From NCBI GenBank assembly GCA_025054855.1, contig JANWZS010000004.1:54966-118965 (forward strand): a stretch of DNA of 64,000 nt, read 5' to 3'. Positions 43,881 to 52,565 of the stretch are shown here, piece after piece. Numbering within the stretch: the first letter of the stretch is position 1; every line of letters begins with the position of its first letter. The notes below the pieces were generated by a model, which was given only the letters and a program-made list of their open reading frames with translations, was not told the origin of the DNA and ran no database searches. Made by a program: the position numbers and the translations under genes. The stretch is from Candidatus Nitrosocaldus sp. GTDB lineage: Archaea > Thermoproteota > Nitrososphaeria > Nitrososphaerales > Nitrosocaldaceae.

Positions 43881-45712
43881 CAAGCAGCACACTCACCCCT
43901 GGCAGTCCTGACTATGAACCTCGAGTCACTACCGTAATCCACGTAGCTCTCTGGGTCCTCTGCTGGTGGTGGAAGCCTCGATGCCTCCTCGATTATGGGT
44001 TTGAGGTCATCTATACCCTTGATCTTACCCGTACCCTTCCCATCCAGCACCCTATCTATCCACGATGCGAGACTCTCCCCTTCAAGCCTCTCCTCCCTGT
44101 ACACATCTATCAGCCTGAGGATCACATCTATTATCCTCTTAGCAGGAACCCTAGCAACCACCCTGCCCAGGGCACTATCCTTGCCTACCTTACCTCCCAG
44201 GAGCATGTTGTATGCTGGGGTAAGAGAGTTGTTTATCCTTACGGCAGCACCGAAGAACCCTATGGTTGCTATCATATGCTGGCCACATGAGTTTGGGCAG
44301 CCACTCAACTTGATGGTTGCATCCTTGAGGCTCTCATCCATATCCAATCCAAGTTCTATCAGCCTGCTCCTTATCTCCTTCGCAAGCCTATGTGCATTGG
44401 TTATGGCCAGGTTGCATGATGTGGTGCTCGTGCATCCTACCACGGATGCTATGCTCAAGGCACCATGGTTTGCCAGCCCAGCCTCAGATAACCTCCTGTA
44501 CAACTCTACCAACCTGCTCTTCATCACCCATCTCAGTGCGAACCCTTGGGTTGGTGTGGTTATCACATGCCCCTCATGCGAGAACTCCCTGCATATACCT
44601 GCTAGGGCTCTCAGCTGCCTTGCAGTCACATCACCAGCGGGGAGTGGTATGAAGACCACAGCGTAGCCCTTCTGCCTCTGATCCATGACGTTGCTCTTAA
44701 CCCATCTATCGAAGCCATCTGGCATGTTGAAGGGCCTCAACTCCACCACCATCGCATCCTGCCCCATCTCTGGTGCATCGACCTTGATCTCCCTTATGTA
44801 GAGTTTTGCAAGCACCGATCTGGTCATCTCCACAGCCCTCCTCTCCTTCAGAACCAGTTCCCTGAACCTCTCGAAGCCCATATCGTGCACTAGGTAGCGC
44901 ATCCTGTTCCTGTGCATCTTCTCCCTATCCCCAAGCCTATCGAATAGCCTCACCACTGCCATGCATGTTGATAGGAGCATATCCTCTGGCGTGAACTCCT
45001 CCAGGAGTTCAGCAAGGTATGATGCTGGTCCAAGACCACCGCCTATGTATACCCTGAACCCCCTGATCGATCTACCATCCGCACCATGTTTAAGCACAGG
45101 CACTAGCCCGACATCCGCTATCCTCGCATAGCTGTGCTCATCACAGCATGCGAAGTTGAACTTGAACTTCCTTGGGAGGTTCTGACACATGGGGTTGCGC
45201 AGGAAGAACCTTGCGAGTGCCTTTGCGTATGGAGTGACATCGAACGGCTCGTTCATGCATACACCTGCGAACGGGGAGCATGTCACATTCCTTATGGTGT
45301 TACCACATGCTTCCCTTGTGGTTAGACCAACCTCAACCAGCCCCTTCTCAACTGCAGGGGCGTCATCGAGGTAGACCCAGTGCATCTGTATATTCTGTCT
45401 AGTGGTTACATGCACACTCCCTATGGAGAAGTCCTCGCTCAACTTTGCCAGTCTGATGAGTTGCTCTGGGTAGAGTATGCCAGCGGGAACCTTTATCCTG
45501 ATCATCGTGTAGTTCTGGTTCAGCCTAGAGCCGTACATGCCATGCTGTAGCCTGAACCTCCTGAACTCATCATCGCTCACCTTCCCTTCTCTGTAGAGCC
45601 TGATCATCTCCTCAACGCTTGTAACCTCCTCAGGTAGCCCCCACTGCTCCCTCCCTCCCCCTCCTTCACTCTCATGAGTATGCTTGATACTTCGTTCCTG
45701 ATGCTTTTGCAT
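43880..45712 (-). CDS. Ferredoxin-dependent siroheme reductase (nitrite/sulfite)
   Basis: Two ferredoxin-like half-domains and a [4Fe-4S]-siroheme site: C-x5-C in GCTSTTSCNLA and C-x3-C in SGCPNSCGQ. Anion-site elements are VTTRQNIQMHWV and ACGNTIRNVTCSP. The type is assimilatory, six electrons, taking nitrite to ammonia or sulfite to sulfide. In AOA such a gene (nirA-like) is known. Coupling to a sulfurtransferase leans toward sulfur. ATG 45712 follows a TATA-like TTTAAATATAAC by about 26 nt; ATG 45730 would lie too near it. Confidence 0.9.
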   Translation of the reverse strand: MQKHQERSIKHTHESEGGGGREQWGLPEEVTSVEEMIRLYREGKVSDDEFRRFRLQHGMYGSRLNQNYTMIRIKVPAGILYPEQLIRLAKLSEDFSIGSVHVTTRQNIQMHWVYLDDAPAVEKGLVEVGLTTREACGNTIRNVTCSPFAGVCMNEPFDVTPYAKALARFFLRNPMCQNLPRKFKFNFACCDEHSYARIADVGLVPVLKHGADGRSIRGFRVYIGGGLGPASYLAELLEEFTPEDMLLSTCMAVVRLFDRLGDREKMHRNRMRYLVHDMGFERFRELVLKERRAVEMTRSVLAKLYIREIKVDAPEMGQDAMVVELRPFNMPDGFDRWVKSNVMDQRQKGYAVVFIPLPAGDVTARQLRALAGICREFSHEGHVITTPTQGFALRWVMKSRLVELYRRLSEAGLANHGALSIASVVGCTSTTSCNLAITNAHRLAKEIRSRLIELGLDMDESLKDATIKLSGCPNSCGQHMIATIGFFGAAVRINNSLTPAYNMLLGGKVGKDSALGRVVARVPAKRIIDVILRLIDVYREERLEGESLASWIDRVLDGKGTGKIKGIDDLKPIIEEASRLPPPAEDPESYVDYGSDSRFIVRTARGECAA

Positions 45713-45734
45713 ATAGCAGTATGATAACATCGTT

Positions 45735-45746
45735 ATATTTAAAACT
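45735..45746 (-). promoter_or_regulatory. TATA box of the siroheme reductase operon
   Basis: TTTAAATATAAC (minus strand) is 23-34 nt ahead of ATG 45712. Confidence 0.55.
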
Positions 45747-45874
45747 TCTTTAAATAAATATTGCTGGATGAGGTACCATTCATAATATAATTGGCATGTA
45801 TATTACGTGTAGCACTGCTAGAGGTGCATATCCCATCAGATGATGGTATACCAGCAGTACAATTAATACGTTCA

Positions 45875-46576
45875 TCATAGTACTCCTACAGCAAAACCTA
45901 CGGCCATCGCTGCCAGTACAGATGCGGTTACCTTGGGCAGATACCTGCTATATCGTATGATCCTATGCTGAACATACGTGTATGTCTTCACAGCAAGTAC
46001 AGTAACCCCCACAAGTGCTATGGCTACAGCAGTGGCATAGGCAGTGAGCAGCAGGAGTGGATCGACCCCTCCTCCTACTGCTAAAGCAAGGATGACAAAC
46101 TCCTCCTCATGTGCAAAACCCAGCACCAGTGCAGTACCTGCTATTACACGCAGGCCTGGTATGGTCCTCGCTAGATGCACATGCATGTGTGAGTGGTAGC
46201 CTGTATCCTTGTGCCAGTGCATGTGCTCATGCTCTATGGTATGTGTATTACCATGGAGATGGCCATGTTGGGTATCCAGGTCCTCACCTTCCTCCCTCCA
46301 GAATATATATGCCAGAACCCCTAAGGCTATGGCAACGCCATACTGTATGTACTGATGGGGTATCTCTACCATCGAAGAGATCAAGATGTATGCCATAACA
46401 GCGACCATCGATGATAGGAGATGGGCACCTGCTATGATCCCTGAGCTTATAAAGCTGCTTGCCAACGGCCTCTTACTCTGCATGGAGTATAGCACTGCTA
46501 CCAACCAGCCATGCGATGGATTGACCCCATGCAGTAACCCAAATACCATGGCTCCTACAAGTACACCATCTATCAT
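45875..46576 (-). CDS. NicO/RcnA-like nickel (cobalt) transporter with His-rich loop
   Basis: Six or so hydrophobic helices. The first holds GLLHGVNPSHGW, like the HALEPGHG motif of NicO/RcnA. A His-rich loop (about residues 105-135; for example HGHLHGNTHTIEHEHMHWH) is typical of Ni/Co binding. LGFAHEEEFVIL carries more metal-type residues. It lies beside the urease genes, so nickel supply to urease is the likely job; import or export cannot be told. ATG 46576 fits a TATA at 46603-46612. A longer frame to 46672 exists. Confidence 0.82.
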   Translation of the reverse strand: MIDGVLVGAMVFGLLHGVNPSHGWLVAVLYSMQSKRPLASSFISSGIIAGAHLLSSMVAVMAYILISSMVEIPHQYIQYGVAIALGVLAYIFWREEGEDLDTQHGHLHGNTHTIEHEHMHWHKDTGYHSHMHVHLARTIPGLRVIAGTALVLGFAHEEEFVILALAVGGGVDPLLLLTAYATAVAIALVGVTVLAVKTYTYVQHRIIRYSRYLPKVTASVLAAMAVGFAVGVL

Positions 46577-46602
46577 GGTTAAACAGGTATGGTAGCATCG
46601 CT

Positions 46603-46612
46603 TAACTATATA
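46603..46612 (-). promoter_or_regulatory. TATA box of the nickel transporter gene
   Basis: On the minus strand an ATATATAGTT-type box lies 27-36 nt ahead of ATG 46576. The divergent gene at 46672 has its own box near 46638-46646. Confidence 0.5.
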
Positions 46613-46671
46613 TTGCTTCTTATATACCCGATTGGTTAAAATATGGGTTTTCTCTATTGAATGTATCAGCA

Positions 46672-47247
46672 ATGGATGATATCAGAGAAAGAATAGAATT
46701 CTTATGCGATATCACTGAAGAGGATAAGAATAATATAACCATACTGGTCGGTATAGCCGATGAGACCGTATTCAATCACCTCAACATAAGGTGTAGAGGC
46801 TTCAACATAGTTATATGCGAGGGCGAGTGGGCGATGACCGTGCAGAGCATAAGCCATAGGAGTAGATATGGAGGGGAGGTTATGGAGTTCAGCGATACTA
46901 ACGGCGCATCTTTCACAGATACCAGGCTGAAGGAGATCATCATAAGGAGGGATAAGGCAAACTTTGGTAACTACCTGCATGAGATGGTGTTTGCAGCTAT
47001 GCATGAGGGGCTCCCTAGACGCCTCAGAGAAGCACTGGCCTGGTACTTTACGTTAGAGATGCTTAAACCATACAGATACGCCAAACCTACCTATCCCAAC
47101 TGGGTGATAGACCTCTACCTCCAGCCCATAAGGTACCTTGTAAGTGTATTCGGTGTAGATTTCGCAAAGGACCTTGCGCTGGGCAGTATCGATGTTGATG
47201 ACTCTCTCCTCCCAAAGGATGTGCAGAGGTTGTTCCTGCCTGAATGA
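46672..47247 (+). CDS. Unknown protein resembling a degenerate peptidase-MA zincin
   Basis: The segment LHEMVFAAMHEGLPRRLREALAWYF (written in two parts: LHEMVFAAMHEG and LPRRLREALAWYF) has the layout of peptidase-MA-like proteins (HExxH ... LPxWLxEGLA-Y), but the second metal His of HExxH is Phe (HEMVF). Two other His and a Glu remain. It could be an inactive relative or use other ligands. No signal peptide. It sits between the nickel carrier and the urease genes, and diverges from the former. ATG 46672 is preferred over TTG 46657. Confidence 0.6.
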   Translation: MDDIRERIEFLCDITEEDKNNITILVGIADETVFNHLNIRCRGFNIVICEGEWAMTVQSISHRSRYGGEVMEFSDTNGASFTDTRLKEIIIRRDKANFGNYLHEMVFAAMHEGLPRRLREALAWYFTLEMLKPYRYAKPTYPNWVIDLYLQPIRYLVSVFGVDFAKDLALGSIDVDDSLLPKDVQRLFLPE

Positions 47248-47296
47248 CTAATCACAGTAGCAATGTTTAACATTATTATACTCCCCATCCTGTAAT

Positions 47297-47461
47297 ATGT
47301 ACGAGGAGTACCCTATGAGCATTAAAAGGTATAAGAGGGGTCGGGCGATATGGTGCAATGATTGTGATGCAGTATTCGATACATTGCAGGTTGCGGAGGA
47401 GCATGTAGAGCAGACTGGCCATACCATAAAGGTGATAGAGTTCGTAACCGATAGAGGATGA
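47297..47461 (+). CDS. Small C2H2 zinc-finger-like protein, 54 aa
   Basis: A 54-codon frame from ATG 47297. The finger reads AIWCNDCDAVFDT ... AEEHVEQTGHTIK: C-x2-C-x13-H-x5-H. This is the classic C2H2 spacing, slightly long. Basic N-terminus (SIKRYKRGR). Small one-finger proteins of this type occur across Nitrososphaeria; function unknown. It follows 49 bp after the upstream gene, on the same strand. Confidence 0.68.
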   Translation: MYEEYPMSIKRYKRGRAIWCNDCDAVFDTLQVAEEHVEQTGHTIKVIEFVTDRG

Positions 47462-47510
47462 ATGCAGGATACATATTGTTATGGTTAGAGGATAGCAAGG
47501 GAGATATGTG

Positions 47511-48521
47511 TCAGCCCTTCCTTATCCCACTGAATCTAGCATTAAGAACAACTCTCCTTACTATTCTGACCACTTCATACGCAAAGCCCCTTACATCCTC
47601 TGCTACGCTACCAAGCAACCTAACCATTACACCAGAATCATTGGGTAGTATAGATGCCCCTCCAACTATGTTGAAGTGCTTAAGGGCAGAGTTCACCTCC
47701 TCACTTATAGCATTAACGTATTCTGTCCTAGTCAGTATGTAGATGCTCCCAACCACATCACGATCATCAAGTATGCCCATAGTCTTGAGGTTACTCTTCT
47801 TTGGCTCCAGGACTACGTTATCTATGAACCTTATGCTACCGTACTGGTTCCTGGCTATAGCCTTCATATAGCATATATCGTACTGGAATGCCTCATCCCT
47901 TGCAACCCTCCCAGGTACTATGATATCAGAGTAGACTAGCGTGCCATGCTCATGCACGTTCAGGTTAACCCTCTGATAGAAGCGTGAGTCCCTGTAAGGG
48001 ATTATCTGATCAGGTATATACTCCATGTAGCAGTCCTTATCGACGCTGATATTAACCATCTGGGTAGCATAGTTCCTATTCATCCTGTATATCCTGGTTG
48101 CACCCTGGGTGGTTACATGCAGCATTGCCTTATTCCTTAACACTATATCCATCCTGTACCTATCCCCCTGAAGTACCCCTCCAGATGGGGACATGATGTA
48201 CACATACGCCATCCCTGGTAACGACTCCTCAAGGTACATTGCTTTAAGCACTACCAATGGCACCTTTGAGAACTTTTCCTTTATCACCGTTCTACCATTA
48301 CTGGCACCCTCAAGCATCAGGTAGAGCAGGCCAGTCTTACCAGCTCTCCCCACCTCCAACTGTGCCAGCTTCGCTTCATACGCTAACACCTCAGGCGGTA
48401 TATCATCTGGTATGTAGAACTCTATCCTCGTATGGTCTATAGCGTTGGGATAGGTAGCAGTATTGTTATCATAGTTACTATTACCATCACTGCCAACAGC
48501 CTTCACATCACCATTGCTCAT
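47511..48521 (-). CDS. ureD: Urease accessory protein UreD (UreH)
   Basis: Scaffold that binds apo-urease with UreF and UreG during nickel loading. GKTGLLYLMLEGASNGRTVIKEKFSKVPLVVLK (in parts), MSPSGGVLQGDRYRMDI, TTQGATRIYRM and MEYIPDQIIPYRDSRFYQ are UreD blocks. The first 30 residues are Asn/Asp-rich and variable. It is separated from ureG by 81 bp and has its own TATA-like box, so it may be transcribed alone as well as by read-through. Confidence 0.93.
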   Translation of the reverse strand: MSNGDVKAVGSDGNSNYDNNTATYPNAIDHTRIEFYIPDDIPPEVLAYEAKLAQLEVGRAGKTGLLYLMLEGASNGRTVIKEKFSKVPLVVLKAMYLEESLPGMAYVYIMSPSGGVLQGDRYRMDIVLRNKAMLHVTTQGATRIYRMNRNYATQMVNISVDKDCYMEYIPDQIIPYRDSRFYQRVNLNVHEHGTLVYSDIIVPGRVARDEAFQYDICYMKAIARNQYGSIRFIDNVVLEPKKSNLKTMGILDDRDVVGSIYILTRTEYVNAISEEVNSALKHFNIVGGASILPNDSGVMVRLLGSVAEDVRGFAYEVVRIVRRVVLNARFSGIRKG

Positions 48522-48550
48522 AATATTACCCCATATCTACCCTGCATACC

Positions 48551-48560
48551 CGCATAAATT
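48551..48560 (-). promoter_or_regulatory. TATA box of ureD
   Basis: AATTTATGCG on the minus strand, 30-39 nt ahead of ATG 48521. Other AT-rich stretches are close, so the exact box is uncertain. Confidence 0.4.
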
Positions 48561-48602
48561 GATTTTATCTTTATTCCTCATATTAAATGGAATTTACATT
48601 GA

Positions 48603-49265
48603 TCATCTGCTGATTGGCTTTGGCGGTGCCTCGAACAGCACATCCCTTATCACATGCTCCACAACCTTATCTATCCCCTCCCCAGTCTTGCAGTTGACGA
48701 AGACGAATGGCTTGCTCCCTCTCACTATCCTTGCATCCCTCTCCATTATGCTGAGATCTGCACCAACGTATGGAGCAAGGTCTACCTTGTTTATGACCAA
48801 GAGGTCGCACGTCTCTATCCCTAGCCCCCTCTTCCTAGGATACTTGTCTCCAGCAGAGACATCGACTATGTATATGAAGTAATCGGCAAGTGCTGGGCTG
48901 AATGTAGTCGTTATATTATCCCCTCCACTCTCTATCACTATGAGGTCAAGGTACGGATACTTGCTCTCCAGCTCCTCAACTATGGCCAAGTTCATGGAAG
49001 GATCTTCACGTATCGCTGTATGCGGGCATCCTCCAGTTGCTACCCCTATCACAAGCTCCTCTGGCACTATACCCATCTCCTTGGCAAGATGCCTACGCAT
49101 CCTCTCAGCATCCTCCTTGGATACAACGTCGTTGGATATTATACCTACCTTGTACCCCCTTGCTGCCAGTATCGGTACTATCCTCTCTATCAGCATGGTC
49201 TTGCCAGAGCCTACTGGACCACCTACTCCTAGCCTCGGTATCCTCTTACTGCTCATATGTAACAT
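48603..49265 (-). CDS. ureG: Urease accessory GTPase UreG
   Basis: SIMIBI GTPase that drives nickel insertion. P-loop GVGGPVGSGKTML, VVSKEDAERMRR, the metal-binding GVATGGCPHTAIRED (CPH motif), IESGGDNITTTFSPALADYFIYIVDV in pieces and the base-specific NKVDLAP. Frames extend to 49349, but ATGs at 49265 and 49256 fit the family start and stand 8-17 bp after ureF. Order E-F-G-D downstream of the chaperonin. Confidence 0.95.
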   Translation of the reverse strand: MLHMSSKRIPRLGVGGPVGSGKTMLIERIVPILAARGYKVGIISNDVVSKEDAERMRRHLAKEMGIVPEELVIGVATGGCPHTAIREDPSMNLAIVEELESKYPYLDLIVIESGGDNITTTFSPALADYFIYIVDVSAGDKYPRKRGLGIETCDLLVINKVDLAPYVGADLSIMERDARIVRGSKPFVFVNCKTGEGIDKVVEHVIRDVLFEAPPKPISR

Positions 49266-49273
49266 CTCTGATC

Positions 49274-50119
49274 TCAAGTTATAAACATTTTCGTAGCAAG
49301 CCTCTCGTGCATCATCTGCACTATATCTATCTCTGGGGCGAACTGCCACATGCTCGATAACGGCTTATCTATATTCTCCTTCACAACAGTAACCATCAAT
49401 GGCTTAAGATCATCAACAATCATCTGCCCTTGAAAGTGATTGAGCATGCCAAGCCTCAACGCTGCGCCTATCACGCTTATGGAGAAGGAGTATAACAGTA
49501 TGAGCCCAGCCTTGGGCTTTGGTATGCTGAATACGTTGCATGCCACTGCTAAGGCTACTGGATACACACCGTTGGCCTTCTTGGATCTTACAGCATCATC
49601 ATAGGACTCCAGTATAGAGTAATTATTATTACTACTGCTACTACTGCTATCTGCCTTCCTATTACTAACTATATGATTCAAGCATCTTATCAGTTGTATG
49701 CCAGATCTTACAGATGCCTCCCTTATCTCCTTTATCAGCCTCATGGAGAATAGCATGTTATCTATCTCTACCAGCCTAGCCAGATTGGATTCCCCTGCTG
49801 CTTGATAAGCGTTACCAAGTGCAACACAGTCTGCAGGACCTATCTGCTGCTTCAGGAACACAGCCAATAGACTCTTCAGATGCTCCGCACTCTTCACCCT
49901 CTTGTTATAAAAGAACATCTCTAATCCATTTGATGTCGTATACATACCAGTTGGAAAGAAGGAGTCTGCCAGCTGCATCATGCTTATATCCTCCACACTC
50001 ATTGCACATGTCATACCATCATTGCTCTTACCATCAGCACTACTGCGTACTTTGCTACTAATGCTACTGCTGTCATTACTGCTCTTCTCTCTTGCATCTA
50101 CATCTGTATCAGTGCTCAT
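49274..50119 (-). CDS. ureF: Urease accessory protein UreF
   Basis: All-helical partner of UreD and UreG. MQLADSFFPTGMYTTSNGLEMF, QQIGPADCVALGNAY and GVYPVALAVA are family blocks. A Ser/Asn homopolymer insert (residues about 155-163) sits between helices. An N-terminal Ser/Asp-rich stretch of about 40 residues precedes the core. ATG 50119 overlaps the ureE stop by 11 bp. Confidence 0.92.
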   Translation of the reverse strand: MSTDTDVDAREKSSNDSSSISSKVRSSADGKSNDGMTCAMSVEDISMMQLADSFFPTGMYTTSNGLEMFFYNKRVKSAEHLKSLLAVFLKQQIGPADCVALGNAYQAAGESNLARLVEIDNMLFSMRLIKEIREASVRSGIQLIRCLNHIVSNRKADSSSSSSNNNYSILESYDDAVRSKKANGVYPVALAVACNVFSIPKPKAGLILLYSFSISVIGAALRLGMLNHFQGQMIVDDLKPLMVTVVKENIDKPLSSMWQFAPEIDIVQMMHERLATKMFIT

Positions 50120-50633
50120 GTACCTCAGCACCTTCCTCTGGCTCAAAGACCATCCTTACCTTCTCAACCACGAGATGATCTAGTATGGGATCAAGCAGTC
50201 TCCTCAGCATCTCCATCTCGGTATCAGCCTGTATAGGGAAGTAGATGCTTCTATCCTCAACCTTTATTGGTCTATGCAGGTTTCCTATAGTATGCCCTAT
50301 CCTAGCAGCCATCTCTACAGCATGATCTGCAGGGGTATCATCCCTTATCCTTACCATCGCAAGGTCCTCCTCCTCAAGCTCCACAACTATCATCCTCTCA
50401 TCAGAGAGGTGGATCACATCACCATGCCTTAACCTAGAGCCCTGAGGCAGTGTTATGATCACATCACTCCCCTTATCCGTTGACTTGCGCATCCTCACCC
50501 TCTCAGTCTCCATCCTGCTTATCCTCACGGTCTCACACAACCCTTGCTTTGACATATCTTCATACCTTGCTCTGAGCATGCTATCCCTGTTTACATTGCC
50601 TAGTATTGAACCAACATGTATGCTAGCACTCAT
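50109..50633 (-). CDS. ureE: Urease nickel metallochaperone UreE
   Basis: Peptide-binding N-terminal domain (RISRMETERVRMRKSTDKGSDVIITLPQGSRLRHGDVIHL, in parts) and a nickel-binding C-terminal ferredoxin-like domain with AARIGHTIGNLHRPIKVE, whose GHxxGNxH is the usual site. It lacks a long His tail (ends VHEH). Its start overlaps the 119-residue upstream gene by 4 bp. Confidence 0.93.
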   Translation of the reverse strand: MSASIHVGSILGNVNRDSMLRARYEDMSKQGLCETVRISRMETERVRMRKSTDKGSDVIITLPQGSRLRHGDVIHLSDERMIVVELEEEDLAMVRIRDDTPADHAVEMAARIGHTIGNLHRPIKVEDRSIYFPIQADTEMEMLRRLLDPILDHLVVEKVRMVFEPEEGAEVHEH

Positions 50634-50989
50634 CCCCTCCTGCTCACCCTTGCCTCCCTCATCCTCTTAACAGCATCATGCATATCCAGCATCCTCTGCG
50701 TAGTATCTACTGGCCCATGATGCTGGTATGCAGATCTATCAACAGACGCAAATAGTAGTCCATTGTTATTGAACTTGACCCTTGCACCTATCTCAAACCT
50801 CTCCGCTATGACACATGTAGTCACCCTATGGTATGGATAGTCCAGGTTCAGGTGGGTTGATGGATCGATGTAGCCTGACATCGCTGCTATCCTCCCTGCA
50901 ACTATTGTAACATGCCTTATCCTGCTGGGATCTACAACATACATATTCTCATCAACATTTGACTCCTCTACACAATGGCGTATAAGCAA
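50630..50989 (-). CDS. Unknown urease-cluster protein, 119 aa
   Basis: No family recognised. Beta-rich centre (HVTIVAGRIAAMSGYID, TTCVIAERFEIGARVKFNNNGLLF), then a helix rich in Arg (MLDMHDAVKRMREARVSRR). Several His (HLNLDYPYH, YQHHG) could bind metal. It sits 9 bp after the chaperonin-like gene and overlaps ureE by 4 bp, so it is made together with the urease maturation proteins. A role in maturation or nickel handling is inferred from context only. Confidence 0.65.
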   Translation of the reverse strand: MLIRHCVEESNVDENMYVVDPSRIRHVTIVAGRIAAMSGYIDPSTHLNLDYPYHRVTTCVIAERFEIGARVKFNNNGLLFASVDRSAYQHHGPVDTTQRMLDMHDAVKRMREARVSRRG

Positions 50990-50998
50990 CCTTATTAC

Positions 50999-52546
50999 TC
51001 ACCTCTTGCTCTCCGATAGTGCCTGCTGGCTTAGGTCCTCTGCAGCAAGGTTCCTGTCTATCCTCAGCACTGCCTTTGCTATCTCACCAGCAGCCTTTAG
51101 GGCAGTTGTCTTGACCAGCAATGGATCGAGTACACCTGCCTCCATCATATCTATTGGTTCACCTGTGTTTATATCTATACCAAATGTATCTGGCAGTGCC
51201 TTTGCGGTCATGACCTTCTCCAACCCGTTGAAGCCAGCGTTAGTAAGTATCTGCCTCATTATGCTCTCCAGCGCTGCTGCTACCACATCCACACCAACCT
51301 GCTCCAGACCCTTCAGCTTCAGGCCCTTCATCTTATCTATTACATGCAACTCTGCAGCACCCCCTCCAGCAACTATACCCTTGTTCAGTGCAGCCTCTGC
51401 AGCATTCACCCCATCCCTGGCAGCCCTCCACCGCTCCAGAGACGTCTCCTTCGTTGTGCCAGAGACCACTATTGTGACTATGTTCCTGTTCTTCCCACCC
51501 TCTATGTATATGATGCTGTTATCCTCATCCTCATATACCCTATCCGCATGACCAAGGGCATCTTGTCTAAGATCATCCATGATCCTCACAGGCTTTGCAC
51601 CAGTGTAACGTGCCACATGCTCTATCTCATCCGTAGAGATCAGTGCACCGAACACCCTCCTACTTATCAGTAGGTTCTCTACAGCATCATCGATCTCAGG
51701 GGATGCTATGAGTATTACATTGGCTCCAGTTGCCAGCATGGCATCAACCATCTCCTTTGCCTTTGCTACCCTGTCCTTCTCCATGGTGAGTATATCCTCA
51801 TACCTGCTGTTCCCCTTCAACCATGACTCCTTAACAGGCTTCAGATCCAACCTGCACAGGAGTATCCTCGCATCCCTTACCTCAGGTGGTAGATCCCTAT
51901 CCAGTCTACCCCTCTCAAGTATCAGACCAGAGACGACCTTATCATCCACATTCATCCTCCTCACCACCTTTATCGATCTGTCAAAGTCATAGGAGCCATT
52001 ATGGAGTGCGTTATGATTTACAGATCTTATTGCATGTATAACTAGAGATGCAAGTCTCTTGCCATCCAGCTTCGATGCCAATGATGTGTTAACCACATGC
52101 TCCAACTCAACACCATCGACGGTTATCCTCCTTGCTGCTCTCTCCAGCAACTCACATGCATAGTGTACACCACTCTCTATACCCTCAACTACCTTGGTAG
52201 GATGCACTCCCAGCTCCTTTATCAGCCTCTTGCCCTCCTTGACCATCTCTGCTGCCATGACCACTGCTGTTGTAGTACCATCACCAACCAACTGCTCCTG
52301 CCTCTCAGCAATCTCAACAACCATCCTTGCTACTGGGTGTATGGTCTTCAACGATAGCAGTATGGTTACACCATCGTTGGATACATGCCTGTTCATAGCC
52401 TGATCTATGAGGAGCTTATCCAACCCCTTTGGACCAAGAGTGGTTCTTACGGTATCTGCCACTGCTATGACAGCGTTAGCGTTAGACTCCAATGCATCAA
52501 ACTCTATGTTCTGTGCCATAGGACGCCACACGCTTGCATTACTCAT
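50999..52546 (-). CDS. Diverged thermosome (group II chaperonin) subunit in the urease cluster
   Basis: Full chaperonin: ATP-site LGPKGLDKLL, SNDGVTIL, VGDGTTTAVVMAAEM, and GIVAGGGAAELHV with the Asp of ERWRAARDGV near it. The apical and lid regions are present and length (515 aa) is near normal. It departs from usual thermosomes: GGGAAE for GGGAVE and MRQILTNAGFNG for PRTLAENAGLD. No GGM tail. It has its own TATA-like box and is followed by the unknown gene and ureE-F-G. A urease-dedicated chaperonin is inference. Confidence 0.9.
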   Translation of the reverse strand: MSNASVWRPMAQNIEFDALESNANAVIAVADTVRTTLGPKGLDKLLIDQAMNRHVSNDGVTILLSLKTIHPVARMVVEIAERQEQLVGDGTTTAVVMAAEMVKEGKRLIKELGVHPTKVVEGIESGVHYACELLERAARRITVDGVELEHVVNTSLASKLDGKRLASLVIHAIRSVNHNALHNGSYDFDRSIKVVRRMNVDDKVVSGLILERGRLDRDLPPEVRDARILLCRLDLKPVKESWLKGNSRYEDILTMEKDRVAKAKEMVDAMLATGANVILIASPEIDDAVENLLISRRVFGALISTDEIEHVARYTGAKPVRIMDDLRQDALGHADRVYEDEDNSIIYIEGGKNRNIVTIVVSGTTKETSLERWRAARDGVNAAEAALNKGIVAGGGAAELHVIDKMKGLKLKGLEQVGVDVVAAALESIMRQILTNAGFNGLEKVMTAKALPDTFGIDINTGEPIDMMEAGVLDPLLVKTTALKAAGEIAKAVLRIDRNLAAEDLSQQALSESKR

Positions 52547-52565
52547 GTTGTATGAGTCGTATGGT

